From Ficedula albicollis (lineage: Eukaryota; Chordata; Aves; Passeriformes; Muscicapidae): a DNA stretch of 64,000 bases. The translations under genes and the position numbers were made by a program. The notes below the pieces were generated by a model. The model was not told the DNA's origin. It did not search any database and saw only the letters and a list, made by a program, of their open reading frames with translations. Location of the stretch: positions 3,990,041-4,054,040 of the forward strand of contig NC_021677.1 of NCBI RefSeq assembly GCF_000247815.1, read 5' to 3'. Each line of letters begins with the position of its first letter. The first letter of the stretch is position 1. Of this stretch, positions 1-15,532 are shown piece after piece.

Positions 1-140
1 GCTGTCTTGGGGATGTTTGTTCACATTGGCTTAGTGTGAGTTAAAAACAGGCACAATCTCCCATTTCAGGTGCCAGAACAAGTGGGCAGAAGGGTGTCAC
101 TCCCAGAGGGCACTGACCTCTCACCAAGGCTGCTCCAAAG
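1..140. other. Left-edge sequence, nothing recognised
   Basis: This is ordinary mixed-composition sequence up to the start of the 1,544-bp duplicated unit. No feature was seen. Confidence 0.6.
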
Positions 141-2940
141 CCGGGTGTGAGTCTGGGGGTGGTTGGATCCACAACCTTCCTGCCACTGTGGCATTCATAC
201 ATCAGTTCTGAGTGTATGAGAGGCTTTTAGCTGTGTATTTCCAAGCACACTGGGATGACTCCAGTGAAACTACCCCAGTAATTTCCCAGTTGTCTCCCAG
301 CCAGGCTCCCAGCACCACACCAGTCAAAAAATTCCTTTGACACTGGCAGGTCTCCCTGCCAGAGCAGGAGGCCCCAGCTCTTCTTGCTGCTATTCTCCAG
401 CCCCTTCTAACACCATCAGCCAGCAGGTTCCCCTGGCCCTGGGCTCAGGGATTTTGGCCAATTTGGTGAAATACACTCAGATGTGTTGGGAACTGCCTTC
501 CTAGCAGTGATGCCACACAGAGCCTTGTCTGTGTGCCTGTCCTTTTGGTACTGCTGATGGCTGGATCACTGCTGGTGGCTGCATCATTTCTGGTTTCAGA
601 TTGCTGACAGGGGTTTGTGTGTCCTGCCTGCAGCCCCTTGAGGCTCCTGCAGAGCACACGCGGAATTCCTCATGGTCACTGCTGTCCTCAGAGGTCTGTC
701 GGGTCAGAATCGATTTTGGGAGTAAATTCTTTGCTGTGGGGGCGCTGGGGCACTGGCACGGGATGCCCAGAGATGCTGAGGTGCCCCTGGATCCCTGGAA
801 GTGCCCAGGAGCCGGGTGGGCTCTGAGCAGCCTGGGCTGCTGGCACTGTCCCTGTCCTGGGCGGAGGGGCAGGATGGGGATGATGTCCCTCCCAGCCCAG
901 CGGGTGCCAGCTCTGCAGGGATGCCCTGGCGGGGCTGGCAGCGCCCCCCTGTCGCGACAGGAGTGTCGCGATGGCGCGGCCGGAGCGCAGGGCAGCGCGG
1001 TCTCTGTCGGCCCCTGCCGGGCACCGCTGGCTCTGCAGTCACCTCCTCGGCTCCCCCCTGAACCCCAAAACCCCAAAACCCGGGCAGTGCCCCCGAGCAG
1101 CAGCGCTGGGCAGGGGATCCCCAAAACCCGGGCAGGGAATCCCCAGCGCATCCATCCCCGGCCGTGTCCCCGGGGATGCGCCTGTACCAGCCTGAGCCCC
1201 ACAGGCAGCACAAAGCAGCAGGAAAAATCATTTCCTGATCATCAGGAGCAGGCTTTCCTTGCAGGGTGTGAGGTTCTCGACCTCCGGTGCTCTATGGCAC
1301 CAGCTCCGGAGCTCTTAGGCTCCTGCTTCGTGGGGTTATCTTAAATAAGCGAAGCAGCTAATAGTTAAAAAGGTTATTTATTACAGAGCACATCTTATTA
1401 CAAAGCACATCGGTCTCCAAAGGCAAGCAGACAAGCAATAGCAAAGCAGTAGCAAGAAGTGAATGGCTAGAAGCCAGAATGGCTAAAAGCCCGTGGCTAA
1501 AAGCCCTGGCAAAAGCCAAAGGCTAAAAGCACCAACTCTCCCCAATGCAAACTCTTAGATAGGATTTTTCCAACAAGCTAAGATGCAAACTCAGACTCCT
1601 TAACCTATTAGAATTCCAGTTTCTTAACACCCCAGGTTACCTATAGAACTACACATACACCCTATCTTGTTCTATCTGAAAAATATGGGTGTGAGTCTGG
1701 GGGTGGTTGGATCCACAACCTTCCTGCCACTGTGGCATTCATACATCAGTTCTGAGTGTATGAGAGGCTTTTAGCTGTGTATTTCCAAGCACACTGGGAT
1801 GACTCCAGTGAAACTACCCCAGTAATTTCCCAGTTGTCTCCCAGCCAGGCTCCCAGCACCACACCAGTCAAAAAATTCCTTTGACACTGGCAGGTCTCCC
1901 TGCCAGAGCAGGAGGCCCCAGCTCTTCTTGCTGCTATTCTCCAGCCCCTTCTAACACCATCAGCCAGCAGGTTCCCCTGGCCCTGGGCTCAGGGGTTTTG
2001 GCCAATTTGGTGAAATACACTCAGATGTGTTGGGAACTGCCTTCCTAGCAGTGATGCCACACAGAGCCTTGTCTGTGTGCCTGTCCTTTTGGTACTGCTG
2101 ATGGCTGGATCACTGCTGGTGGCTGCATCATTTCTGGTTTCAGATTGCTGACAGGGGTTTGTGTGTCCTGCCTGCAGCCCCTTGAGGCTCCTGCAGAGCA
2201 CACGCGGAATTCCTCATGGTCACTGCTGTCCTCAGAGGTCTGTCGGGTCAGAATCGATTTTGGGAGTAAATTCTTTGCTGTGGGGGCGCTGGGGCACTGG
2301 CACGGGATGCCCAGAGATGCTGAGGTGCCCCTGGATCCCTGGAAGTGCCCAGGAGCCGGGTGGGCTCTGAGCAGCCTGGGCTGCTGGCACTGTCCCTGTC
2401 CTGGGCGGAGGGGCAGGATGGGGATGATGTCCCTCCCAGCCCAGCGGGTGCCAGCTCTGCAGGGATGCCCTGGCGGGGCTGGCAGCGCCCCCCTGTCGCG
2501 ACAGGAGTGTCGCGATGGCGCGGCCGGAGCGCAGGGCAGCGCGGTCTCTGTCGGCCCCTGCCGGGCACCGCTGGCTCTGCAGTCACCTCCTCGGCTCCCC
2601 CCTGAACCCCAAAACCCCAAAACCCGGGCAGTGCCCCCGAGCAGCAGCGCTGGGCAGGGGATCCCCAAAACCCGGGCAGGGAATCCCCAGCGCATCCATC
2701 CCCGGCCGTGTCCCCGGGGATGCGCCTGTACCAGCCTGAGCCCCACAGGCAGCACAAAGCAGCAGGAAAAATCATTTCCTGATCATCAGGAGCAGGCTTT
2801 CCTTGCAGGGTGTGAGGTTCTCGACCTCCGGTGCTCTATGGCACCAGCTCCGGAGCTCTTAGGCTCCTGCTTCCTGGGGTTGTCTTAAATAAGCGAAGCA
2901 GCTAATAGTTAAAAAGGTTATTTATTACAGAGCACATCTT

Positions 2941-2943
<3 letters not shown>
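141..2943. repeat. 1,544-bp near-identical tandem duplication (GC-rich)
   Basis: The segment starting GGGTGTGAGTCTGGGGGTGG at about 141 begins again at about 1688. Matching landmarks keep a constant 1,544-nt offset. I see only a handful of differences, such as GGGATTTT/GGGGTTTT near 453/1997 and TTCGTGGGGTTATC/TTCCTGGGGTTGTC near 1328/2872. Each copy has a CpG-rich core with TCGCGACAGGAG and GCGCGGCCGGAGCGC. The second copy runs into a 38-nt G tract at 2944. The long overlapping frames in both strands of this unit have no protein-like features and are composition effects. Confidence 0.93.
1361..1690 (-). mobile_element. Possible LTR-like segment (also 2905-3320)
   Basis: On the minus strand this segment has AATAAATAACC after an AT-rich stretch, and short TTTTAGCC-type repeats. 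A diverged relative of 1531-1690 is found at 3148-3310; shared blocks are TTCTTAACAC, CTATCTTGTTCTATCTGAAA and TTAGAATTC. A diverged copy shows it belongs to an interspersed or older tandem family. The LTR label is a guess from the signal layout. Confidence 0.3.

Positions 2944-2981
<38 letters not shown>
2944..2981. repeat. G38 homopolymer tract
   Basis: The pure G tract sits where copy A of the duplication has about 60 bp of ordinary sequence (ACAAAGCACATCGGTCTCC and onward to AGCAGTAGC). The sequence then resumes with AGAAGTGAATGGCTAGAAG, matching copy A. Confidence 0.95.
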
Positions 2982-2982
<1 letters not shown>

Positions 2983-3736
2983 GAAGTGAATGGCTAGAAG
3001 CCAGAATGGCTAAAACTCGATAAAAGCCAAACAGAAGAACAGGAGAGTGTTTTCTCAAGACTTTTCTAATCAACATTGAACAATAGAGGAGATTTTAACA
3101 GCCTTTTGGTTAACTCTTGATTTACATTGCAAATTACAGTTGCTGCTTGTTTCCAACTCTTCTCAATACCGACTCTTATACAGAATTTTCCCAACAAGGT
3201 AAGACACAAACTCACACCACCACTTCTTAACCTGTTAGAATTCTAGTTTCTTAACACAGTAGGTGACATATAAACTCGCATGCAACTTATCTTGTTCTAT
3301 CTGAAAAACGTAAACCATATTCTTACTATAGGTCTGTTATGTCTAAATCCTGTCTACCACTGTGGGCCTGGAGTCTCTAGCTGAAGATATCAGTATGTTT
3401 CAACCTTCACTAGAACTCTGACTGCTACTGTGGCATTTGAAACCTTTCACTTACTAAAAGCATAAGAACTCACCCTAAAATTACTAACTTGCTTCTACTT
3501 AAATGTCTACTTTATGTGTGAATGGCTTAATACACTTCAATCCATCCACAGGCTTTAATTCAATCCCTGCACTCTGATTTCTCTCTGAAGAGTACAGAGA
3601 GACCCCTGAGCCACTGACTCCAACAGCAGAGGCCCCAGAGTCCAGAATGCTGGTGCCTCACTTTGTTCTCTGAGGCTGAGACAGGCAGAGCATCAGCCAA
3701 GAGCCAAGGGAAGAGGGGACTTGGAGTGAGCGGCTC
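2982..3736. other. Non-coding sequence, diverged continuation of the duplicated unit
   Basis: About 3148-3310 is a diverged match to 1531-1690. The remainder, to the start of the 51-bp minisatellite, shows no gene. Confidence 0.6.
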
Positions 3737-5870
<2,134 letters not shown>

Positions 5871-5933
5871 GGGCTCCTGCTGCCTCAGGAGGCTCTCTGC
5901 TGTGGAATTTTTCCCTGTAACCCTGGAGAAAGC

Positions 5934-5991
5934 TATAAAAGTTTAAAGCTATGTATTGTCTCCAATGTATCTTCACATTCCTGAAAATAAA
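5934..5991 (+). promoter_or_regulatory. TATA box and closely spaced poly(A) signal
   Basis: TATAAAA (5934-5940) is followed by AATAAA at 5986-5991, about 50 bp apart, directly downstream of the 51-bp repeats. This spacing is unusual for a cellular gene and resembles a compact LTR U3-R junction. No coding sequence follows. The call is tentative. Confidence 0.25.
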
Positions 5992-8900
5992 GCTTGGGCA
6001 TGAAGCACATGAAGCACATCATCTCCTGGCATCAGGTGACAGCTGTGAGCCACCACAAGGGCTGCTGAAAGAGCACACCCCTCTCTCTTGGTTTTGATCC
6101 AGCTGCAGGGAGATCTGCATCAATTGTACTGGTACCGAAGCGAAATAAAACAGAATGAACAAACAGGGAAAGGAATTAAGGGTGGTAAAGGTGATTGCAA
6201 GAGATAATTTATTCATGAAAGTGGAGAACTGAAGCAAATCCATTTCTCATTCAGTTTTCCCTGTGTTTTGCTCTGAGGATGGTCAGCTCAGCTGCAGACT
6301 GCTTTGGCAGTGAGCTGGTTCTTACTTTGCAATGTGCCACCTGTAAATCAAAGAGGGCTCTTGAAATTTGTGAATGACATATTTAAAGTCAAGGATTTGG
6401 TCAGATGTTTTGACAAGAAGCCAATTTTTATGGTCTTCTGTTCAGCACCTGTGTTTTCTATGTGTTGAAAGTGAACTCTGTGCTTCTGAGAGCTCATGAT
6501 GGTTAAAGGAAGTGATTTTACTCTTTTACCCTCCTCATCAGATCTCTTTACTCATGCTTCTTAGCCTCTCTGCCCTTTAGCATATAGACAATAATTTTTA
6601 TGTAGCTCCAAGCTTTGTGCCCCTAGGGAGTCCTATGTAATAAGAGTCAAAAGAATTTTGAGGATTTCTCCCTCTGTGTAAAAGATGGGTGTAGCAAAGT
6701 GATGGCAGGATGTTTCTTGGAACTGTTAAATGGAGAAGCATCGGAAAAATCTTTATTTTGTTACAGAACAGGTGAGGTTTCCTACCATTTCTTACTCCTT
6801 CAGATCAAGCACAACTTTCTAAGAAACTCTGTTTAGGATCTTAAGTGGGAAAAGGACAGGAATTGCTGTCTGCAAAGATGCCTCCAAGTGACTTTCTGTC
6901 TGCAGTTAAAGATTTATACTCTGGTACCTCTCCCAAACAGTGGAATTTTTCTCTCCCAGTCATTATCTATGGTGAAGATAATTTCCTTTGTGCACACAGA
7001 CTTTCATCTGCTTCCAGATCCATCCTATTTTGTGGCAGTGTGTAACACTTGACAGTGGACTGGCTGTCACACAAAATTAACCTCTGCTGTTCCGTGTGTT
7101 GCTGTGGAGAAACACAGAGCTGAGCAAATTTTGTGATAAATATTTAAATGTAGTATTCCACGTGGCCAGGGAGCACCCCTTCCTTTAACTGGTCCTTTCC
7201 CTGCTTTGTACTTCTATTAATTTTATTTAGGTTTTCTAACTGAGGCAGGCACTGGCAGTCCCTGCTGTGCTGCATTAGACTCTCACCTCCTCTAACACTT
7301 CCCTGCTGATCATTATCCTTTGTTTATAGAGCTTCTGCCAGTTTTCCATCCTCTGACTCCTCGTGTCTGAGGCGCTTTGAACCCAGCACAACAGGCAGCT
7401 GCTGCAGGGAGTGCCTCAATAAAAAACCTGAATAAAAACTCACAAGCCTGTCGTGTTCTCTGCACCCACAAACTTTGCAGTCCAGGAGAACTGAAGTTTG
7501 TGCCACAATATTTCTCCACAAGTGCACGTTGCTCAGAGCAGTCTCTGCTGGAGGATTTGTGAATTTTGGCTCTAGGTGTTGCTGGTGTTTTACAGGTGAA
7601 CTCTGGGGGCTGCTGGTGCTGTGCTGGCTTTGCTCCTCTGTGGCTCCTACTGCAATTTCTGGAGATTCTGAGATTCCAACGAGATTTACAGAGATGCACT
7701 TCAAGGCTGATAGAGTTTTTAGGAGCTGACATCAGTGTGAGGTCAGAATTCAGTCCCCTGGTGCACAAGTGTTTATTTCCTGTGAATTTTATGCTATCTT
7801 TGACCTAAAACATCTTTGGACATGAGGCAGAACTCCCACACTTGTGCCTACAGCTTTATCAGCAGTTCTTATTCACTGCTTTTGTTGGTTACTCTGTGAT
7901 TTTTCATCACTACCTCACAAGTGGTCACAAGCAAAACAAGCTCAATAGTCAGAGACACACACAGCACACACAACAAAAATCCCTGCTGTTGTTTCATGAT
8001 CTGCCCCACTTTGAGAGTTTCAGTTATTTAATACTATTTAGGCTCATGTACTTCATCTCATCTGAAAGCACTTCATAAACTTTATTAATTCCTATTGCTG
8101 GTAACCAACCTAATATTTTTTTTTATTTCCAACCCTTTCTTCTCTCCACCCACCAAGACATGGGGATCAGTTTCTGGATACTTCACTAGAGTAGGAGCTG
8201 CAGTGACCAAGCAGTCAAAATATTTGCATGACAGGTTTACCAATCTGCTCTCCCAAAAAATCACCCACCCTTTTCTTGGTATTCAAGGCACAAAGGTGAC
8301 AAAACTGAGTTTTGTAAGTTGCTTTGGTTTGGTGTCATCAGAGAAAAGTCTAATAAACACAGTTTATTATTTATTTATTGCTTTTTGAGGACTGGCACAT
8401 AATTCCCATGGAAGCAAATTGCTCAGGTTGTACTTTAGGGCAGCCACAATTTCATTGTGGCTGTTCTGCTGCACATTCATATAAAACCCCTTTTCTGTTT
8501 TGCTTGTTGGGGGCTTTTAAAGCATTGTTAAATCAAACTTGTGTAAAAATAACATCTCCTTTCTTTAAAAAAAATGAATTTGTCATAAAAGACCTAATTA
8601 TCCTGAAGGAAAGGATATTTCCTATGTGTTTGTGTCTCATCAGAGCTGGAGTTTAGGGTTCCTGTTTGCTGCTCTCTCTGCCTTTTTTTGTTTTTTTACT
8701 AAAGTGTCTCTATTAGAAAACCTATCTTTAATTTATCATTTGTAATAAGATAAGATCATAAAGGCTGATGTGCTTTCCCCAGGATTTATACTTTCTTAAA
8801 AAAACTGTAATATATTTCTAGTGTGGAATAAATAAGTAGCAGCCTGTATTTAGCTAATTACCCATCACAGCCCAAGTGATTTTCAACTTCACTGCTTCTT

Positions 8901-11535
8901 GAGATGAAATCTGCTGTCTGTAACACTTGGACTCAGCCAGTAAAACTCAAAAAACAACTATGTTCCCACATCTGATGGTAAGTTAGATTTACCTATGAGC
9001 CAAACTCTTCTCTGCAGTATCAGGCATGCTGGCTGTGAAGCTTTTGGGAGCTCTGGGTTGGGCACCTCTCAGTCTCATGCTGCGCAGAGCTGTGCAGAGG
9101 AGCCAAAAGCTCAGGATGCACCTGAGCATCCTGGTGCTGCATCCCTGCAGGTGTGAGCTTGCAGAGGCCACAGAGGAAAGGGAGCATCCACATCAGCAGG
9201 CAATTGCTGGGATAAAAGAGGATTGAAAGAGGAATAATGCATCCCATGTCGGGTCAGGTTTAGGATTCCGCATCAGTGCCACGTGAGGTGTCTGGCAGTC
9301 CACACAGTCATTTTGGATGAGGGCTCAGAGTGCAGAGCCTGTTGTGCTCACTGCTTGGTGCACCACCACCACCCCAGGAAAGAGCTGCACTGCAGCCCAG
9401 CCATTAACAAGGGCTCCTTGTGACGTGGTTTCCCCGTTAATTCCCAGAACACAGCAAGGACTGGCTGCAGATTCTTCCAACGCCCACACTTGACAAGCAG
9501 GAATGAATTCCCTGCTGGAAACAAAGGCACTGAGGGAGACAGGCAGGTTTCAGCATGTCAGAGGATGCTGCCCACTGAAATCCTGCAGCATCACAGGGTG
9601 AGGAGCCAGCAGTGTCCTTTTAACCCTCTCCTGTGTGCTCACCCTGGCAGCTTGCAGAGGGGACCAGCCTGAGGATTTAATTGCAGACCCATGGGATGAA
9701 CAGGGTGAGGTGTTCAGCTGGCAGGTCTGGGTGGGCAGGGGTGGGAGCAGCCTCAGGGGCACACGGCATCCTGCAGGGCTTCCAGGGTGTTTTATGTTTC
9801 TGTTCCCAGCTTCACTGTGTGCATAAACAGTGAGAGGACAGACAGACCTCAGGCATTTGGAGGCTACAGCAAATTCTTCATTTTTTGGTGGTTTTTTTGT
9901 TGGTTTGTTTTTTTTTTTTTAATTTTTGACCATTAGGTGTGTCTGTATGTGGGTGTTGGGAGCTTTCCATGGCTCCCTGACCCCACTGAAGTCTGCTGCT
10001 TTGGTGCATTTTGGTCAGCTCAGAGAGCTTCCCGTCTTTCAGCACAGAGAAAAAAGGTGGGAAACTTTTCTCTGGAAAAACATTAAAGCACCACCTTTGA
10101 TGGCTCCTTCATCAAACCATGAAGTAACCGGGGGGGTCTCAGTCCAGCTCCCCTCGCTGTCCTCCCTGCGTGGTTCCTCACAGCCCCAGCTGCATCAGGA
10201 AAGCTGCTGGAGGTGGGAGGGAAGAACTCCCAGCTCCAGCACTTGGACTGAAGAGCCTCCAAAGAGTTTTCAGAGGGTGACAGCTCCCAGACCAAACTTG
10301 GAACCCAAATGCACCACATGTCTCCTGCTGGGGACAGACTCTGGAATTTGGCACTGCTGCCTTGGGCTCTCCAGGATTTCAGCAGATGCAGTGCATTGAT
10401 TTAATGTTTAAAAGGGAACCCTGCTGGGCCTTCCACAGCTTGTTTCATGGCTTCAGAAATCAGGCAGTAACACACAAACAATACAAGCAATTCTGTGTTA
10501 TAAACAACATCCAATGTTTTGGGAATTGGGATTAAAATAAAGCATCTTCAAGAGTTTTGGCATTCCCCCGTCCTCCATCTGGAGATCATTTTCTTTTTTT
10601 CCAGACTCTCCCCACTTTTGTCTGTTTCTGAGTTTTCAGTACTTTCCTTGCAGCTTGGAAATGCCTCCAATTTGCTCTTTTTTAAGCCACACAGCAACCT
10701 TGATAAGGCTTGTTGTTTGCCCCAAGTAATTCAGAGCTAATAAAAACTCTAACTTCACACCTCTGAGAGAGCAGGGTTTGTGCAATGTGCCCTCCACAGA
10801 GCCCCTGCATTGTGCAGTGTTCATATGCCATAAAGCAGCCCATAATAAGACCATTTCTGGGTTGACATCCGTGCATTTGTTTGTACATTCTGGGACCTGG
10901 TGCTTATCCTGGGCTCCCACTTTGTGTGTGGGATGGGGAAGAGGTCACTGTGCTTCTGAAAACACTGCCAGAAACTTAAAAGTGCAGTGATTTACTGAAT
11001 CTTCTACTATTTGGTTTCAAGGAATTGCTCTTCAGAAGCATTCAAGGGAATGTGAGGAAATAAAATGAGGTTCCTTTACTGCTTTGTTGTTGACATGATT
11101 ACACCTCCAAAGGAAGATTGTAGAGCTGGAAAAGATACAGGCAGACACAGGAGTAAAAGATATGGCACTTTTCTGTGTCAGCCATCACATGGAATTTTTA
11201 CCTTAGGAAAAAACCAACTGAATGGGCATGAGATAAAATAGTATAAAAATCATGAATGGAGTAGAGAATGTGATTAGAAAGACATCATTTACTGTTTCTG
11301 ATTTTCAAGAAATCCGTGGCAAACCTGACAGAAATTAAAACACTCTCTTTCAAAAGCAGTGTAGCTACATTTGTGTGTAGATACCTGTTCACAGAAGCAA
11401 ACTCCACCAAAAGCTGTTAAATACATTTATTACCATCTCTGGTTCTGAGATTATTACCCTGTGTACCTTAAAACAGAAAGTTTGTCAAGGAGAAAGCATA
11501 TAAACTTTTTTCTCACTCTTCCATCAGTCATTCAG
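5992..11535. other. Intergenic sequence without recognised genes
   Basis: I see no exon with splice context, no conserved protein fragment, no structural RNA and no clear repeat. AT-rich stretches at about 8.5-8.9 kb may be conserved non-coding DNA, but this is only an impression. Short frames here have no protein-like composition. Confidence 0.6.
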
Positions 11536-11669
11536 CCCTGCTGAGACAGGATACTGGGCTGTACCCTGCTGTAAAGCCCAGCAGTTCTTAGTTTTCCAGT
11601 CTACCCTGCTGAGACAGGATATTGGGCTGTACCCTGCTGTAAAGCCCAGCAGTTCTTAGTTTTCCAGTC
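11536..11669. repeat. 67-bp two-copy tandem duplication
   Basis: CCCTGCTGAGACAGGATACT, GGGCTGTACCCTGCTG, TAAAGCCCAGCAG and TTCTTAGTTTTCCAGTCTA occur twice (11536 and 11603) with one visible difference (ATACTGGG/ATATTGGG). Confidence 0.93.
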
Positions 11670-14600
11670 TAAAACTTCACTTCCTTCAAGTCAGCTTCTT
11701 TTCTCTTTGTCTTATTCTTTTTCTCTCCCCCTTTTTGGTTTTTCCATCTACCAGGCTGTGTTCTCTGCCACCCCAACTACCTCTGCTATTTTCTCCTTCC
11801 TTCAGGTCCTCTTCAGAGATTAATCTTTTGGCCTGCAGTAAATCCTTACTGTGAGACCTAGAAAAGATTTTATCTTTTATCTATAGCTTTACACCCACCT
11901 ACATTTCCTAGTTACCAGTGATTTGGGGGTTGAGAATGAAGCACCTCCAGGAGCAGTTGCAGCATTCTCTCCCTGACAAAGCAGGTTTGTTAAAGGAGTT
12001 TCCAACCACTCACTAAGTGCCATTACTATAATGGCAATATGCAAGAATTTTGTTGCTGCCACTATTTCACTTGTCCAAGTGCTGGTTACATTTTGTGCCT
12101 TTGGCTGAGCGGTGGTTTTTAAAAAGCGAGGTGTTGTGGCTGCAATATTGGGCACAGCAGGGATCATGAAAAATGCCAGATGGAACAGAATTATTCTGAT
12201 TTTTGATCCACAAAGAGCCTGACTGTCAGTCATGCTGGGCACCCAGCAGCTCCCATTGAAATCAGTGGCCCCAGGCCAATGCTGCAAGAAGTGCTTGGTT
12301 TAGTTCAGTGGGCTGGCACTGCTGCAGAACCTGCCTCACACCACAGCTGAGCTTCGAGAACACAGAAGGAGATGATAGTGTCAATAAAACCAGGACATGC
12401 AAAGAAGCCCTGGGGAAAGGCAAGGGATTGATGCCCCACTGTTCCTCCCCTCCTTTTTCTTTTGAAGCTTTTTTTTTTCACTTTTCATTCAAGTGCTGAG
12501 TGTCTTTTCCATTAACCACAACTCCACTCTGTTAGCTTTTTTTTTTTTATTTAGTAGGTCCTGGCAGGCTTTCCATTAACCACAACTCCACTCTGCTAGC
12601 TTTTTTTTTTTTTATTTAGTAGGTCCTGGCAGATACTGATCTGGAAATAGAAATTTGCATATTGGGTCTCAGTCTGAAGTCATACTTGCTGAGTCTTTTC
12701 TCTATTTTGTAGCATATTCTTATGGGAGAAAAAAATCCTTGTGATCATTCTTACTTGTGGTACACTGAAGGACATGGCTACAACCAGTGGAACAGTTCCC
12801 AAAAATACACTTAGGATCCACTCATGAAGGTTATTTAGGGGATTGTTTAGTCTTCAGGTTAAACTTAGGGTGTTCTTCAGCCAGCAGTTCATTCTATTCT
12901 GAAGCACATCAGAATTCAAATCAAAACACCTGGAATTAAAATAGCAGGCTTCAAACTCAAAAGTGAGATTATTTGGATGTTTGGATTTAGCTCACTCTTG
13001 AGAACAGCAGACCTGTGGTTTGAAGCCCAAACCTAAAGATTTTATTTGAATCTCTCTCTGTGTTAAGACAGTAAACCAGTTACTGATATGTTTAGCAGAG
13101 TAAGTGTAACATTCTCTGTTGAAGGTGGTCTGCTGCTCTCTCTGCATGAAAATAAATTGTTTGCAGAACAGGAAGATCCCTTCAAAAGATTCACAAGCAA
13201 CAGAGGATAGATAAACTTCAAAGAATGAGGCTGGAATAATAAAAAAGAAGGAAAAAAATGAAAAGAGCAAGAAAGCTGAAAACTTTGGTCAGTGCAGCTT
13301 CTGGGTGTAATTTTCTTTCACAGATGCACTCCAGAGCACTGGCAGGTTCAGATCCTTGTTAACAGAAATGTAATCCTGTGCTCCCCTGTGAGCAGGGAAG
13401 GAATAAATCTACAACTCAGTGAACAGAATGCTCTCCATTAGTGCAAGCTGGTTTGAATTCTGCCATCCACATGGTGAGACCCTTACCTGAGATGATGGAA
13501 CTCCTGCAAAAGCATTAAAGCATCAGATCAATTTTTCACACTGTTAGAATTTAAATTGCTTACAAGCATACATGTCTAATCTTCTGCCTTTCAGTCTGGG
13601 CCACCATGCACTCAGGTTTGTGATGCAGAATTCTCCCTGTGTTGCTTGGTGGAGCTGTCTGGAGGGTGACAAAGGTGCTGCCAGCCCAGGTGTGTGTTCT
13701 GTGCGTGGCAGGAGGAGGCTGCCACCTCAGCCAGCAGATGGGACTGTCCCCAGAGCAAAGCCAGCCCAGAAAACAGGTGGCTGAGAATTCCCAGCTGGCC
13801 ACCTGCAGCTGGGGATGGCCTGGCTGGAGGAGCCAAACCTGCTGCTTTATCCCAACGTTTTTTGGAGGCTCACATGCAGCTCCACAAAAGGGAAAACAAG
13901 TGGGAATTAGCATGGTAGCGGGGTTGCATTTTGCCAGGCTGTTTACTTTTATTTTCCAATGTCATAGAACATTATGAACAATTTCTCCAGATGGTCAGAG
14001 CTCCTTCCAAATGTCCCTTGAAGGGGCACTGTAGGAGAATGGGATCTTCTGGCAAGGAGTTGCAACACAGGGAGCCCACACTGGAATCTTCTGACTGTCC
14101 GTTTGCAGGTTTTAGCTGCCAGGCTCGGACAGGATACTTTGGGTGTGCTGGTGCCAATTTTCAACTCAGTATCAAAGCTCAGTTTGTTGTTTAGCCTCCC
14201 TCCAGCCTTGCTCTGAACCTGGAAAAGGTGGTCTGTGCAAACTGCTGCTTGTCACAGTGCTGCTAATGAGCTTTTACTCCAGTGAAAGGGCCTGGCTCTG
14301 TTCACCTGGCTTTTATAAGTGTGTCTACAGATGAAACACAGATGAGAGGTGTGATGGCAAAAGCCAATCTACAACATTGCAAGTTGGCAGCAGATAAAGA
14401 GGTGATGTGTTCAGAACCAGGATTTGTGTTATACCAGTTTGGATTTTATTTTTCTACAGCAAACAAGCAATTTATGCTACCAGGCAGGGTTTTTTTTTCC
14501 TTTTGTGGGGACATGATGCAGCCTTTTCACTTTGTGGGCAGTGCTTTGAACCTTCAGAACCTTTACTCAGGTTTTCTTCTGACTCTTAGCTAGCTAAAGT

Positions 14601-15532
14601 TTTCTATGTACAGTAACTACCCATCCATCCAGCTGCCATGAGTGGCTGTTGAAATATCCAGACACAAATCCTGAAGGGAGGAAACAGAGAAAAACATGCT
14701 CTTTATTTCGTGAAGAGATGAGCCCTGAACTCTTCACACAGCCAAGTGAATGTGACATCTCCTTTTATAAGTGCTCTAGCTGTCCTGCTTGCACTGACAC
14801 ACATTACTCTGACTATTGCTCTTGGGCTGATGGTTTTTTGGGCTCTCAACACTGAGTCTACAGTTTGGAAGAGGCACTCGCCAATGAACTGGCTGCTGCC
14901 CAGCAAAGAAAGGGGGTTATTTGTGTCTGCCTGCATGGGGTTGTTTGTCTCCATAAATGGGCACTCTATTCAGTGCTGACAATTCCCACAGTTTATGATA
15001 TGGCTCAATATTTAGCACTGGCCTAAGAGCCAGGCCTGGGACATTGTGTGGGTTGTGTAGAGCTCATATGGTTATAAATGTAAAATGGGATGGTTTCTAT
15101 TCTGGGGTGCAGTGGTTTGGAAGCACCAAAAGTTAACAGCAAAGCTTTCCTTGAAATTTTTCATTTGAAAAATTCTACCACATGTTTTTTGGGAGCATGA
15201 AGTAGTTTTTCTGGCGGGCTGAAGTCAGCAGTGCTCCACTCCTCTGTTTCCAGTGAAGCTGTGGTGAGAGCAGAGGCTGCCTTGGCAGTGCCTGCAGCTC
15301 TGAGCTCCATTGCAGCACAGATTTAGCAGCACTGTGCTCCTCCAGGGTGCCCTGAGCTCGCTGGCTTGGCAAATGGCTTGCACTGGCCCCATCCCATTGT
15401 GCTTCTGCTCTGCACAGAACCAGGCTGCTGGATGGGATGGCTTTGGGGGCAGAGAGGACACGGGAAGAAGCGTCCTGCCTGCTGAGCTGACCCTGCCACA
15501 CATGGGGGGAATTTGTGAACTTCTGTCCTGTG
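11670..15532. other. Intergenic sequence; one short duplication
   Basis: Apart from the 64-bp duplication at 12507-12633, I recognise nothing. The 133-codon minus-strand frame at 11889-12287 shows no domain and no splice context. Confidence 0.6.
12507..12633. repeat. 64-bp two-copy tandem duplication
   Basis: TTCCATTAACCACAACTCCA, CTCTGTTAGC, a T tract and ATTTAGTAGGTCCTGGCAG occur twice. The copies differ by GTTAGC/GCTAGC and T-tract length. Confidence 0.92.

Noticed and set aside
501..1344. Overlapping 175-247 codon frames in the GC-rich duplicated unit
   Set aside because: Both strands are open together because of GC richness. Low-complexity Pro/Gly/Arg composition, no domain, no splice context.
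11889..12287. 133-codon minus-strand frame
   Set aside because: No recognisable domain, no flanking splice sites with matching phase, and composition like random sequence.
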